A stretch of DNA of 64,000 nt, taken from positions 2,728,001 through 2,792,000 of the forward strand of contig JAZGUH010000185.1 of assembly GCA_037893225.1 (NCBI GenBank). Direction: 5' to 3'. A program made the position numbers and the translations under genes. The notes under the pieces were generated by a model. It was not told the DNA's origin, searched no databases, and saw only the letters and a program-made list of their open reading frames with translations. Each line of letters opens with the position of its first letter. Within the stretch, counting starts at the first letter, position 1. This stretch comes from Hippasteria phrygiana. Its lineage: Eukaryota; Echinodermata; Asteroidea; Valvatida; Goniasteridae. This document shows, piece after piece, positions 1-10,800 of this stretch.

Positions 1-3000
1 AACAGCTCAATTTGATAATTTTAACCCTCCAAAGAAATTACAAGTCGTATTAGATTGTTTGGTTGCAAACCTGGTCCACGGCAAGATTTGTAGGAAATAT
101 TAGACACACAAGTTTACATTTTATCAATCTGAATGAGGGATACTTTTCCACGTAGTGAATTTGAAGTATAAAAATACAATTACTTACACGTTGAGTTATT
201 GTCTGGCACAAAATACTGCCCTTTTATATGCCTAAATGCAGTGCCCCAAAAATAATAAAATACAAGCTGGTTAATAGCTAAAGGCTTGTGGTCTTAAACA
301 GCCTACTCTTAATACAAAATACTTGTAAGAATAGAACTGTCATCATACACGATATTATAATGTGAACAAGAAACGCGAAACCAAAACAAACCAGTTTACT
401 GAAGACGGACATACAAATAACTGTAAAATCATTACTACGATCGAAGTGTATCACGTTTTAGTAAGTGTCACTAGATGCCAACATTCAATTAATGTCACCG
501 AATAAATCACAACGGAATTCCGAAAAAAAATTATATATTGAAGAAGACCTCTGTCTGCATTTCAGCCTTATTTTCGATGGTCTGAAGAAAGAAAAAAATC
601 CCACAAATCGTGGGCCTAAAATCAACTTGCTCAGTGCTCATACAAACAGGAAATCTTCATGATGCAATTACAGAGCGGAAATCATAAGCGATATTTTAAT
701 ATTCTTTCTGAGAACCTGTAAGCATGACCTTTACTACAGCAATATAATCTGAGTTAGCATGAGTCAGTTTGTATGATGTATTTAAACCTCACGCAAGTTT
801 TGTCGATATATATATGTATTTAAAAAAAAAATGATTGACCGTCTTCTCGGGTAAAAAGACTTAAAATTACAGTTATGTAAAAAGTAACATTATAAACACA
901 GTGCACAATTTAACTTTTGATTCAATCACAAAAACAAAACAAAAATTCAAAAACAAAAACAAAATCAAAATTTCGGTGAAATTTGAGGTAGAAGCACAAT
1001 AAATAACCAAAAAACACGTGTAGTACGCCTGCATGCAGGCAGCAAAATAAGTAAAACGAATCACTTTCTGCATACATTCTGAAAAAAAGTACCGGTAGTC
1101 AGATTTTACTCGGAAGACAAGACGAGACGAGACGAGACGAGACAATCACACTATGTCAAACAAACATATGCATAAAACCTTTAAAGACAAAAACCGTCTC
1201 TAAAAAACAACACACTATAATGTCAAACAGACATATGCATAAAACCTTTAAAGACAAAAACCGTTTTTAAAAACAAGCAAAATAAAACTACACGACAAAC
1301 ACTCTACAAATACTACAGAAAAACAAACAAGGTATACCGAAAAACAAATAACCCGAACCCCAAACCTTTCCCCCTAAAAAAAAACCTACAAAATGATAAG
1401 ATAATTTGGACAGAGTAAACTCCATAAACACCATAAACGCTAATAGATACTAAACCTATAAGTATAAAGCTCATTGAAGTGCGTTGTGCGTGTTATTACA
1501 AGCTTCTTGGTTTTCAAATCATAAGCTTATTAAAATCACTTGTTCAAAAGAGATTCACTCACAATGACCCTATGGTCGCAGAAAATATTACCCCTCCCCC
1601 TCCCGCCCAAAAAGCTGACAATATATCTTAGTTACAACACATAAACAGGTTAGGCCTAACAAGTACAAGTTTTCGCTACCACGAATTGGTATATATGTAT
1701 AGAACTTAGTTCAGAAAATCCCAAAAATAAAACAGACTCATGCCGAATTGACTGTATTAAACTATATTTAGAGCGCACATGCACACGGAGAATTGAAGCA
1801 AAATCTTAAAATCGGCCTAGCTATGATGCATCTGGAAGTTGCAAGTTCAAAGATCATGCATGACCTTAAAAAAACATCAGTTGTAGAGAATATTACCTCC
1901 AAGGCCCCACTGATAAAATAATAACTAACGTGACTTCAAATACAGTATGCAAAAAACAGCATTGATGATTGCTACGGCTTTGCTATGAAATACCTGAGTC
2001 CAAGTTGGCCTACATACCGCGTCACTCTTGCTGGGCACATCGCGTTGACTTCCGGTGCGAACTCACTTCGAAAGCACAGTCAATGCATGTGTTCCACGTT
2101 GAACGAGTACTCGCAAAATGTTCACAGTGACAACGTGCGCTATGTCATAAACTTTCGGTTAAAATATGCCAGCATTTACACTACAGCAAGTAGAAAACCA
2201 AGTGAGCAGTGCTTTTCTGTACACCTAAGGCATATTGACTACATTGCAATGTGTGTATGTTAACCACGATGGCCGGAATAGCAAGGAGCGATATTGCCAG
2301 AGAGAGGGAATCCCCCAATGAGAAATTCTATGGGACTGATAAATAATAGAGTTCCGATCAATGTGTGACGTACACTCGTCCCGGAGAGCCTAGATTCCAA
2401 CAAATAGCATTAGGCCTGGGGAACCAGTTAGGATTAAATGAGTGTATTTTTACTGCGAGGGGAAAGTCAGCGGAAGTGAGAAATCGGAAACCATGAATGT
2501 TTGGCGTTGCGGGGTGGAGGGGTGTTACAAGAGCGAAATTTTGGGGAACCGGGGGGGGGGGGGGGGGGGGTGTGTGTCTGAAGCTATAAGTTGCAGTCAG
2601 TAAACATAATTTGTGGATGGGCCCAGCTTTTTGTGCCAGGGAGGGCAAACAAGGTCTGAACCGTCTTAAAACCGTCTTACAAACACTATTTTAAAAGTTT
2701 TTTTTATGACGCCTCAAATACCGCCGGGGGGCACAAGTTTTCCCCTGTGACCCAGCCGAGATCTGTGCCCTCCGGTCCCCCCAAGCTGGAGATAGATGCT
2801 GTGCAAAAAAAAAACACGATTATATTTTTTCCCCCGAAGTGCAACCCTAGACAAATTTGGGAACCCCTTGCAAGTTGGACCCCATTAAGTTAAACTTGAC
2901 AAACCATTTTGCATGGAAATCGCTGAGAGTATTTGATTCGAGTCTAGTCCGAACAAGACCAACATGTACCGGTTTCCGCGCTCCGGTGCTCTTTGAACCC

Positions 3001-3330
3001 CGCAAGAAGCGAAAATTCGCATTGCCAGCTCACAATAAGAAGACCTCGAATTCCAGACATATTTCCAACTTTGATCTTATACTTCCAGTTATTCCACGGT
3101 CTCTTGCGCCTAAATGAATTTCTGCGTATAAGACTAATCCACGCACGTCGTCATGGAAACATTGCCCATCGTTGTAAAGTCCCCCATCTCATTGCGTGCT
3201 GCCTGGGATTTTTTATCTCGCATGCAATGTGTATGTTTACCCCCAAGTTCACCGTCTGTATAGAACTGTACACTTACTTGCCCACTGAAATAGCTGGTGT
3301 CGTTTCTGCTTATATTAGCTACAGCTGCGG
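1..3330. other. gene-free repeat-poor stretch
   Basis: I see no convincing gene here. Open frames are short, lack recognisable domains and have no matching splice sites. Simple features include a GACGA pentanucleotide run near 1118-1143, a G-run near 2550-2570 and an imperfect tandem duplication of about 62 bp around 1147-1266 (shared text CATATGCATAAAACCTTTAA). Confidence 0.5.
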
Positions 3331-3337
3331 TCAATAC

Positions 3338-3492
3338 TATAGAGCACCGAAGTGATGACGCCAATGCAATGTTTGGAACCAGAATACTTTTATGTGTTTG
3401 CATGACTGGCTGTTAACAAAGGAACAGTCGAAATTTACATTTGTTTGGAGCCAGTTGTCATGCCAACTGACGTTAGACTTCGGTACTCTATA
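3338..3492. mobile_element. short TIR element, family 'TATAGAGTACCGAAG', copy 1
   Basis: The ends are inverted: TATAGAGCACCGAAG on the left and CTTCGGTACTCTATA on the right. A second copy with the same interior (for example GGAACAGTCGAAAT and GGAGCCAGTTGTCATGCC) is found at 52567-52733. Two copies at unrelated sites and matching inverted ends indicate a MITE. No coding capacity. Confidence 0.7.
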
Positions 3493-3574
3493 CGTGTACC
3501 CAGTCATGCAAACGGTTTAACATATCCCCGATAAGACTACGAAGTAATTGACGTCACACCGTGTTTATCTCGTT

Positions 3575-3930
3575 GAATAAGTTAGTTCGGTATTTCAACT
3601 GCGCATGTGCACAATGTCATTCTATCCCGAATGACCCGCTTGACCTAACGCGCGCGTGTGAACGCAAAAGGTGGTCGCGCTCGCACAACGCGCACGTGTT
3701 AAATTCAATCAGAATGGGCGTTCGCGTAACATGGCGTGACATTACGTCAGCAATTTTATCCCGAATAACCTTTGACCGTTGAGATACCGAACTGGCTTAT
3801 TGACGTCACACCGTGTTTATCTCGTTGAATAAGCCAGTTCGGTATTTCAACTGCGCATGTGCACAATGACATTTTATCCCGAATGACCCGCGTGACCTAA
3901 CGCGCGCCTGTGAACGCAAAAGAAATCTTG
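3575..3930. mobile_element. MITE family 'AATAAGCCAGTTCGGTATT', one full and one truncated copy
   Basis: The first unit (about 3575-3805) starts AATAAGTTAGTTCGGTATTTC and ends GATACCGAACTGGCTTATT, an inverted pair. It is followed by a repeat of the flank TGACGTCACACCGTGTTTATCTC and by a second left end at about 3827, which runs about 100 bp and stops. The GC-rich interior (ACGCGCGCGTGTGAACGC) recurs inverted near 44190-44380. This is a non-autonomous DNA transposon with a partial tandem copy. Confidence 0.7.
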
Positions 3931-5530
3931 AAATAACAGGTTGTGCCACATATTTAGATAGTTGTTATCAAGGAGGGTTAATTATTTTCCAAGATTTTGC
4001 TGTTCCTGATCGATTTTGGTGCAGGGGGTATTAAAGTAAAATCTTTCCCTTTGTAGTATCCTAACTGGAAGGTTTTCCCTGGTTTCCTATCAAAGTGTAA
4101 CGACCCTCTGTATACTTCCACATTGTCCACACATGTTCAACAACATTCACTGAATATAAACAACTATAACAATGGAGAAAAAATCAAAATGACTGTGCAG
4201 GGCCTATATGTTACCTTGAACCATCGAGGAAGGAACACACGCTTGAACTCAAACATTAAATGCAGCGCCCGGCCTATGCATTTCATGTACCTCGCCGAAT
4301 CATAACAACATGGAGCCTTCATTGCGCAATGTACATGACTCGAGCTATGCCGTTGACTGTCATGATGCAATGGTGGTGTGCGTAACGTTGAAGTCCCGGG
4401 GATTGCATAAAGTCTGAACGCCAATGGCTTTAGAAGTCAATGATGAGAAACCTTTTGCTGATATATAAATACAAAATGGCCTGTGTAAAGCTCATTTTAA
4501 GCACGGACTAGGGAACTCTGTAGTTTTATTGTCAAACATTTTCTCTCTCTGATAATAGCCTCTAGTTTCAGGGGTTAGGAGTGTGCAATGATTTATTCTG
4601 TTTTGGACGTCGCGCGTTGCTGATTTTGTGTCATGAGTGGGGGAAGTCCCCGAGATTAGACTGGTAAGATGTCCGGGTCTTGTGCTGAAGGTAAGTTCGT
4701 GGAAGATGTTATCATTCAATAAAAGTGCATGCTGTCTGAACGATGCCAGCGCGTGTTGAATTTGAATGAAGTCTGGTATACTGACTTTACTGGCTTGCAC
4801 TTTATTAATTTACACTACGTAAATTTGAACTTCCCCGATCATTAAGCTCGGCCCTTTGAGGTATTGACTGATCACAGCGGCGCGCGCACACGTGCGCACT
4901 TCTTGGACACGCATGTCGAACCATAGTTGCGACTGTGATTGGTCAGTATAGGTAAAGGGGCGGGGCTTATCGAGGCAAGCCCATGCATGGTAACCTGCAG
5001 TTGTGGAATATAGTCTGGTTCATTACTGCCATTCTCACCCACAATAAACAATGTACTGGTGTTGGGAGTCTCCTTCGTAATGCAAGCAGGAGCGGATCTA
5101 GAGGTGAGGGGGGGGGGGGGGGTTGCAACTGCTGAGCAAAGTTGTGATAAGCAATTTTTCAGCCCAATATGACAAAATTCTTCACTAAAAATCACAAATT
5201 ATGCAGATTCAAACGGTGCGTGCCCGAGATGCCTTAGATTGCAGGAGAAAGCCCCTGGATTTCAAAGTTTTCCGGGGGGCATGCCCCGGACCCCTAGTGG
5301 GAACGTGCCTTCGGCAGACACTTCGTCAACTTTATGTAATGAGGGAAACTTGAAACTGTTTTTTGATAATCAAAACACTTCAACAGCTAAAGGTTTTGTT
5401 TACTAGAACCTTTGTGAATACCCAGAGACAATAAGAACAGTGTCCTCTGGATAAGAGTAGTGTCCTCAGCTCATATCACGGTGCTATATGCCTACAGTTC
5501 CAGGCGTCAATTCCATAGAGATAGTTCACA
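3931..5530. other. no gene seen
   Basis: No domain-bearing frame or exon could be supported. A G-run lies near 5107-5121. Confidence 0.45.
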
Positions 5531-5531
5531 C

Positions 5532-5914
5532 AATAAGCCAGTTCGGTATTCCGGCTGCGCATGTGCACATCAAGATTTGACAATTTTTCTTTCGGGAGAA
5601 ACATTTCATCGTATGCGTGCAAAAGCATAGCGGGTACCAGCAAATTTAACGAGATCGTCGTGTTTTGAAGTGACATTTTTCAAAAAAACGTTTGGACAGC
5701 GAAGTGTTTTCAGGGGTCTTGTGTGTCCAAACTTTTGTTCGAACAAAAGTTTCCATAGTCTTTTCGATTGCACGACAAATTGCACAGAATGCAGATTCGG
5801 TTACCACGTCCCCCATAGCCTTGTGTGCATTTATCTGCCACGTTATTCCCGAGAGAAAAATCGTCTAATCTTGTTGTGCACATGCGCAGTTGGAATACCG
5901 AACTGGCTTATTTG
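5532..5914. mobile_element. MITE family 'AATAAGCCAGTTCGGTATT', long variant
   Basis: Left end AATAAGCCAGTTCGGTATTC and right end GAATACCGAACTGGCTTATT are perfect inverted partners. Next to each end lies TGCGCATGTGCAC and its inverse. The interior differs from the 3575-3930 copies, so the same ends carry a different core. Confidence 0.75.
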
Positions 5915-5919
5915 CTAAA

Positions 5920-6081
5920 GCACAAAAACCTCGCTTAGGTTACCAGCCAAAACTCCACGTGCTGGTATGCTAAGCAAACAGCTAAATACCAGTCACAAGC
6001 AATATACCTCACATGGAGTTTTGGCTGGTAACCTGATTTTACTAAGCAAGGTTTTTTTTGTGCTTAAGCAAACGTTTGTGC
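5920..6081. mobile_element. foldback element with 'CTTAAGCA' ends, copy 1
   Basis: Contains GGTTACCAGCCAAAACTCCA and, inverted, TGGAGTTTTGGCTGGTAACC, with AAGCACAAAAACCTCGCTTA opposite CTAAGCAAGG. A related copy is at 8957-9165. It abuts the TTAA MITE at 6086. Confidence 0.6.
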
Positions 6082-6085
6082 TTAA

Positions 6086-6686
6086 AGGGACACATTGCCT
6101 TCAAATGTCATGACATTTTGCTGTTTGGAAATGTTCCTTATCTTTTATAAGAGTTGTTCATGCAAAAAAACACGTATAATGTGTTGCAATTAGTGAGTAG
6201 TGATTACAAAACAAAACATTTGCCTCTGACCCCTGACATCTGACCCGCGAAACATAGACTTATTTCCAGTAGTAAATACCACTGTCTAAATAATGCGCAA
6301 AATACGCTGTAAGAGTCTTTAGGCTGGCGCGGCAGCCAGTGGCCTTGTAAACCTATGAGATGATCGCAAGGTACCATTCTCTACCTCGCGACACATATCG
6401 CCAGTGCTGCGCGCCGTGCCACAGTACATCAAAATGGATCAACAGAACGTACTTCAACCAGCTGCGACTGAAACTACGACTGGTGAACACGGTCCGCCAT
6501 TTTGTGGAGTCAAAAATTTGGTTCTACAAAATGGCGGACCGGTATTTGTCACGAAATTAAACAAAAAACACGCAATTTGAAGGGATAGTTATGTGAATCT
6601 TTATATTCTACTTTTAAAAAAGCTTCCCAACCATATCCATTTCAGTTGTATAGCCCAAATCGCAAAATCCAAAGCAATGTGTCCCT
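6086..6686 (+). mobile_element. TTAA-site MITE, copy 1
   Basis: Flanked by TTAA at 6082-6085 and 6687-6690. Ends are AGGGACACATTGC and GCAATGTGTCCCT. The interior carries a second inverted pair (GCCATTTTGTGGAGTC and its partner in ACAAAATGGC). Near-identical copies lie at 50675-51291 (+) and 55313-55915 (-). TTAA target duplication is the mark of piggyBac-type transposases; no transposase is encoded. Confidence 0.85.
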
Positions 6687-6690
6687 TTAA

Positions 6691-7838
6691 GCAGCTTTAT
6701 GAATATTAAAAGTCCCTTCACTCCCTTGGTTCGGTTGTTTCTTGTCGGTGAATTTCTTTGGGAATTTTCAGTAGACCTATAGGTGAGAATTACGCACCAT
6801 AATGAAACACTCAAATACCCAAAATGATTATAACCACAGACTGAGAAACAACAGAACCGGTTATGACCGCACGCACCCAAGATCGGCGAAGGCAATACAT
6901 TTTGGGCATGCATGCTATGTACAACATGTACAACCGTGCATCCCCCCAGGGTTGTAATTATGTTAATGAGGGTAATTCCGCTCTGAACGACCGTGGGATG
7001 ATGAGTGGACCAGATGCGCGCTGCATGCTGTCACGGCTGTTGTGCCGTGTTGAATCTGCGAACGTGGGAAATCCCCCTCACTTGGAACGCAGCCAAACCT
7101 ATAAAAACAAGTCATGGCCAGTGTCAAAAAAAGAAGGTTCTGTTAATTATGATAAACCTTCCTCCATGGATAAACGCAAGCAATGCAAGAAAACTTACAC
7201 CCCCAAGGACTGCAAAATGCATTTTAGGGAATGATTTAAACATCAGGGTTAACAATGTCGTGCATGCAGCGCGCGAAGTAATGCAGCTTTTCACATGACT
7301 CGCGCTTGAGCATGCGCGTGAGGGGATTTTTTAGAAAGTGGGGAATCCCCGGGCGGGGAATACCCGTGTACATGTATACGCGATTCAAGTCTGATGTTGT
7401 GCGGTAAGCCAGATGAATGTCAAGCCACGCCCCTCCAATGCGATACGGACAATGCTGAATCTCCTTTAATTAACGCGTAACGGAAGACATCATTAATGCT
7501 GATTAATTAGTGCAGTGGTGCTCACAATGGTTACAAAAGCACGGTACAGAAGGGCATTGACATCGGCACGTGCGGTTACTGGGCCATTGGTTTGTTTTTT
7601 CTGGTTCGAACTGTCGGTTGAACTCATCATAATTTATTATTCGCAGATCTTCACATTGCTGGGAATCCCCCACTGCAAAAACAATCATCCCTCAGCTTGT
7701 TCTAGTGCCGTTCTTCACTCGTCCAATACTCGTTTTCTGGAGCGTTCTGCATGAGTTTGACTGGGCCTTATGGATTTCATCGTGTCTGGTTTAGTGGTTG
7801 ATGGACAGGGGTTGAGATTCCACAGCTCGGTTCTCACC
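6691..7838. other. upstream region of the bZIP gene
   Basis: Two overlapping open frames of about 100-120 codons (6863-7298) have no recognisable domain and I do not call them. The last few hundred bases before 7839 would hold the bZIP 5' UTR and promoter. At least two short upstream ATGs (for example at 7752 and 7769) precede the chosen start. Confidence 0.4.
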
Positions 7839-7880
7839 ATGGAACCAGATTCCACCTCCGGGTCTAAAGATCAGCAGAAG
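7839..7880 (+). CDS. bZIP gene exon 1
   Basis: ATG in context CACCATGGAACC followed by 14 codons and donor AAG|gtatta, phase 0. Chosen because it is the only nearby ATG that reads in phase into the basic-region exon and gives a protein of BATF length. Confidence 0.65.
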
Positions 7881-10800
7881 GTATTAACTAAGTACATGTA
7901 TTAACTTGCATTGGTGCAGAGCCACGGTCATGGGTACAAGTGTTTTTTTTTCGGTGTTCTTGTTACGAACGACGTTTTTAGTAACAATGGTGCAAGCATT
8001 AGGTGCAAGCATTATTATCAAGATTTGTGGAAACTAAGAATCTAAAAATGAATGAAACTCTTGCAAACTACTAACTGATTGGATTGACCTGAAATATACA
8101 AGTCAACAAAATTAGCTGTGCTAACGTTTCGAGTTCATTCTCAAAGGCCAAACTTCGAAACGTTAGGCCAGCCAATTTTGCTGATGTAAACTGAGAATAA
8201 ACAGTGTTTGAAGTTTGTCAAATACAACAATTGCAAAGCGTAATAATCCGCGTTCTTCTGTTGGTCACAATGCTATCGTTGTGTAACAAAAAGTGGACCC
8301 ACGATAGAGTGGCTGTGAACAATGAAATATTTACATAAATGCAGATGTATTAAATAACTATACATTTTATTCTGTGTATACATGTTATCTGATTGGGGAT
8401 TTTACAGTATTTCAATTTTCTGTATTAATGTAATTTTTGTGTTCATATGTTCCCGAATCTCCCTTTGAAACAAGAGCACACTGGCTACTTGTAAGTAAAA
8501 ACTTATGCGAGAATGAGAATATTACAAAATTCTTCTATACGAGAGGAAGCGCTTTCCCCATCCTTTTTGTTACCAAAGAAGCAAACCGACAATTAAACCA
8601 ATAGCCACATCTTCCCAAGAAGGGAAACAAAGCTACCAAAAACACACCCATCCAACAACATTACTGCAAAATGTAATTTGAAGACTCCCCAGACCCCAAA
8701 CAATTGACCTACAGCTGTTTGCGAGTTAACCACGTCCCTTAGACAACCCAATGGGACTTTTGTATGGTAATTTGTTTTTGTCTCAGATTTTGCGCGTTCC
8801 ACGTGGAATTATAATTGATGTGATTGGACAATAATTCACAAGCTGCGTTGACGCGATTCGACCGCGATAGGTCAAAACAGCCAGGGCCACGAAACGCTAC
8901 ATTTTGGCAAGTACGGTACTGGTTGATGACCATAATATATGGGGCTAATTTTATAGAGCTGCTTAAGCAAAAACATTGCATAAGCACAAAAAAACATTAG
9001 TAAAACCAGCTTACCAGCCAAAACTCCATTGCTTGTGACCGTTATTTAGGTGATGTTTGCTTAGCATGACATTCACATGAAGTTTTAGCTGGTAACCTGA
9101 TTTTACTAAGCAATGTTTTTTTAGCTTAAGCAAATTTGTTGCTTCAGCAGCTCTATGAAATTGGCCCAAAGTGCCAGTGATCGTACAGCTTGCCCTTTCC
9201 ATTGCAAACCAAACGGACAAAATGATAAGTCAACCATCGAATTTATGAGGGGGTAGGTTGCGTTCCAAACTTGTTCTTTTGTTGTCACGGTGATGTAATT
9301 TTTAAAAAAAATGGGGGGATGTGGTTTTATAAGGCAAAATAAAAAGAAACATGTTTATCGTCCCCGCCCGCTTACTTTTTAGCGACCGCATTTCTTTTTT
9401 CGGTCTGGGATGGCTTTTTAAATTTATTTTTGGATCTGTTCGGTTTAACGGTTTGGTTTGGTTCGGGTTTCTGCTTTTCTCCAGAGGCCCACAACGCGTT
9501 AAGAATGAAAAAGTCAATTCATTGCCTATTTTAAACTTATTTAATCGATTTAGAGACTCCAATATCAGAGAAAGCCATCTTTAAGAAATGAAAAATGAAA
9601 AATATTGCCTAACATGATCTCAAAGTTGAAAACGACATGAGGCTAAACATGTTTTTGTTTGCCTAAATAGAGATTTGGTTCCGGGGGGATTTTGATACAA
9701 AAACTTGTGGCGATTTGCTTTCCCTAAAGGTGATAATGCAAAAACACGACACAGTTCAGGGAAAAAGAAAAAAAACCAGAGTCGGAGAAATTAGGTCCAC
9801 TTTAAGGTGGTATTATTTTGTGGTATATGACACTGTGCAACGTTGTATGCTCACCAAGTAAAACCGGAATAGGAAGCGGGCGAAGTTCAGGCTGTTCCGT
9901 TTTCAGGCCGAGCACCGCCAGTGGAGGGGTTTCCCGTCCAATAGGCAATAAGCATTATAGCAGTGTTAATAGCAGTGCTGCGCATTTATCAGATTGCCGT
10001 CTGGCTTCGGATTCGTCTCCACCTATTCCCCAGCTCTTCGACTTTGATGTGCATGACATTGTAAAGCAAAAAAACGTTCCCCAGATCTTGTCACATCGGA
10101 GGAACTGAAATTACGAGCAGCCACAGCCGGAGCCATTGGAGAAATGGCGATGATAGCCAGGTCTTGAGAAAATGGCCCTTGCCGGGGATTGTGGCGAGCA
10201 AAAAAATGGGTGGGTTCAATATAGGCCGACTGACTGGGGAGGAAAGTATCAGCATATCCGTAGGAAAGGAGTCGCATGAACCGCAATTTTTCCATTTAAA
10301 ATGTCTAAAGCTTGAGGAAACGGGCCACTTCTTTTTTTTTAGAAGAGAATTCTACCGCCAAAGGTGCTTCATTTTGGCTTATAGGCGCCCCGCAATCTAC
10401 CAGACCTGATTGTTCGAGCGGAAGTCCCCACCTTGGATGCATCCTCTCCCACACAGCATGGTACTTTTAAGTGCAAGTCCATGGGTCGATTTCACGAAGC
10501 ACTACGATGGATCGTAACTCAACTTAAAAATAAAAACAACTCTCAAAACAACAGAAATGTTTTATTTTCTTAAAGCAATTTTTCAAGGAGCCCAGACGTT
10601 TCACTTTCATTTTTTTTGGGTTATCTCTAGCAACTTAAGATGGACATCAAGAGGGAGAAAAATCGAGAGTCATCAGCAAAGAGTAGACAGCGGAAGAAAG
10701 ATGACGATGAAAGAAATCAGAAGGTATGAGGAGGAGGTGGAGATGGGAATATGGGTTTGTAGGGGTGTATATGGGTACAGTGAGGATTAACAAAATTAAC

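Noticed and set aside
6863..7298. Two overlapping frames of about 100-120 codons upstream of the bZIP gene
   Set aside because: No domain, low-complexity Lys-rich end, no splice or homology support, and overlapping in different phases.
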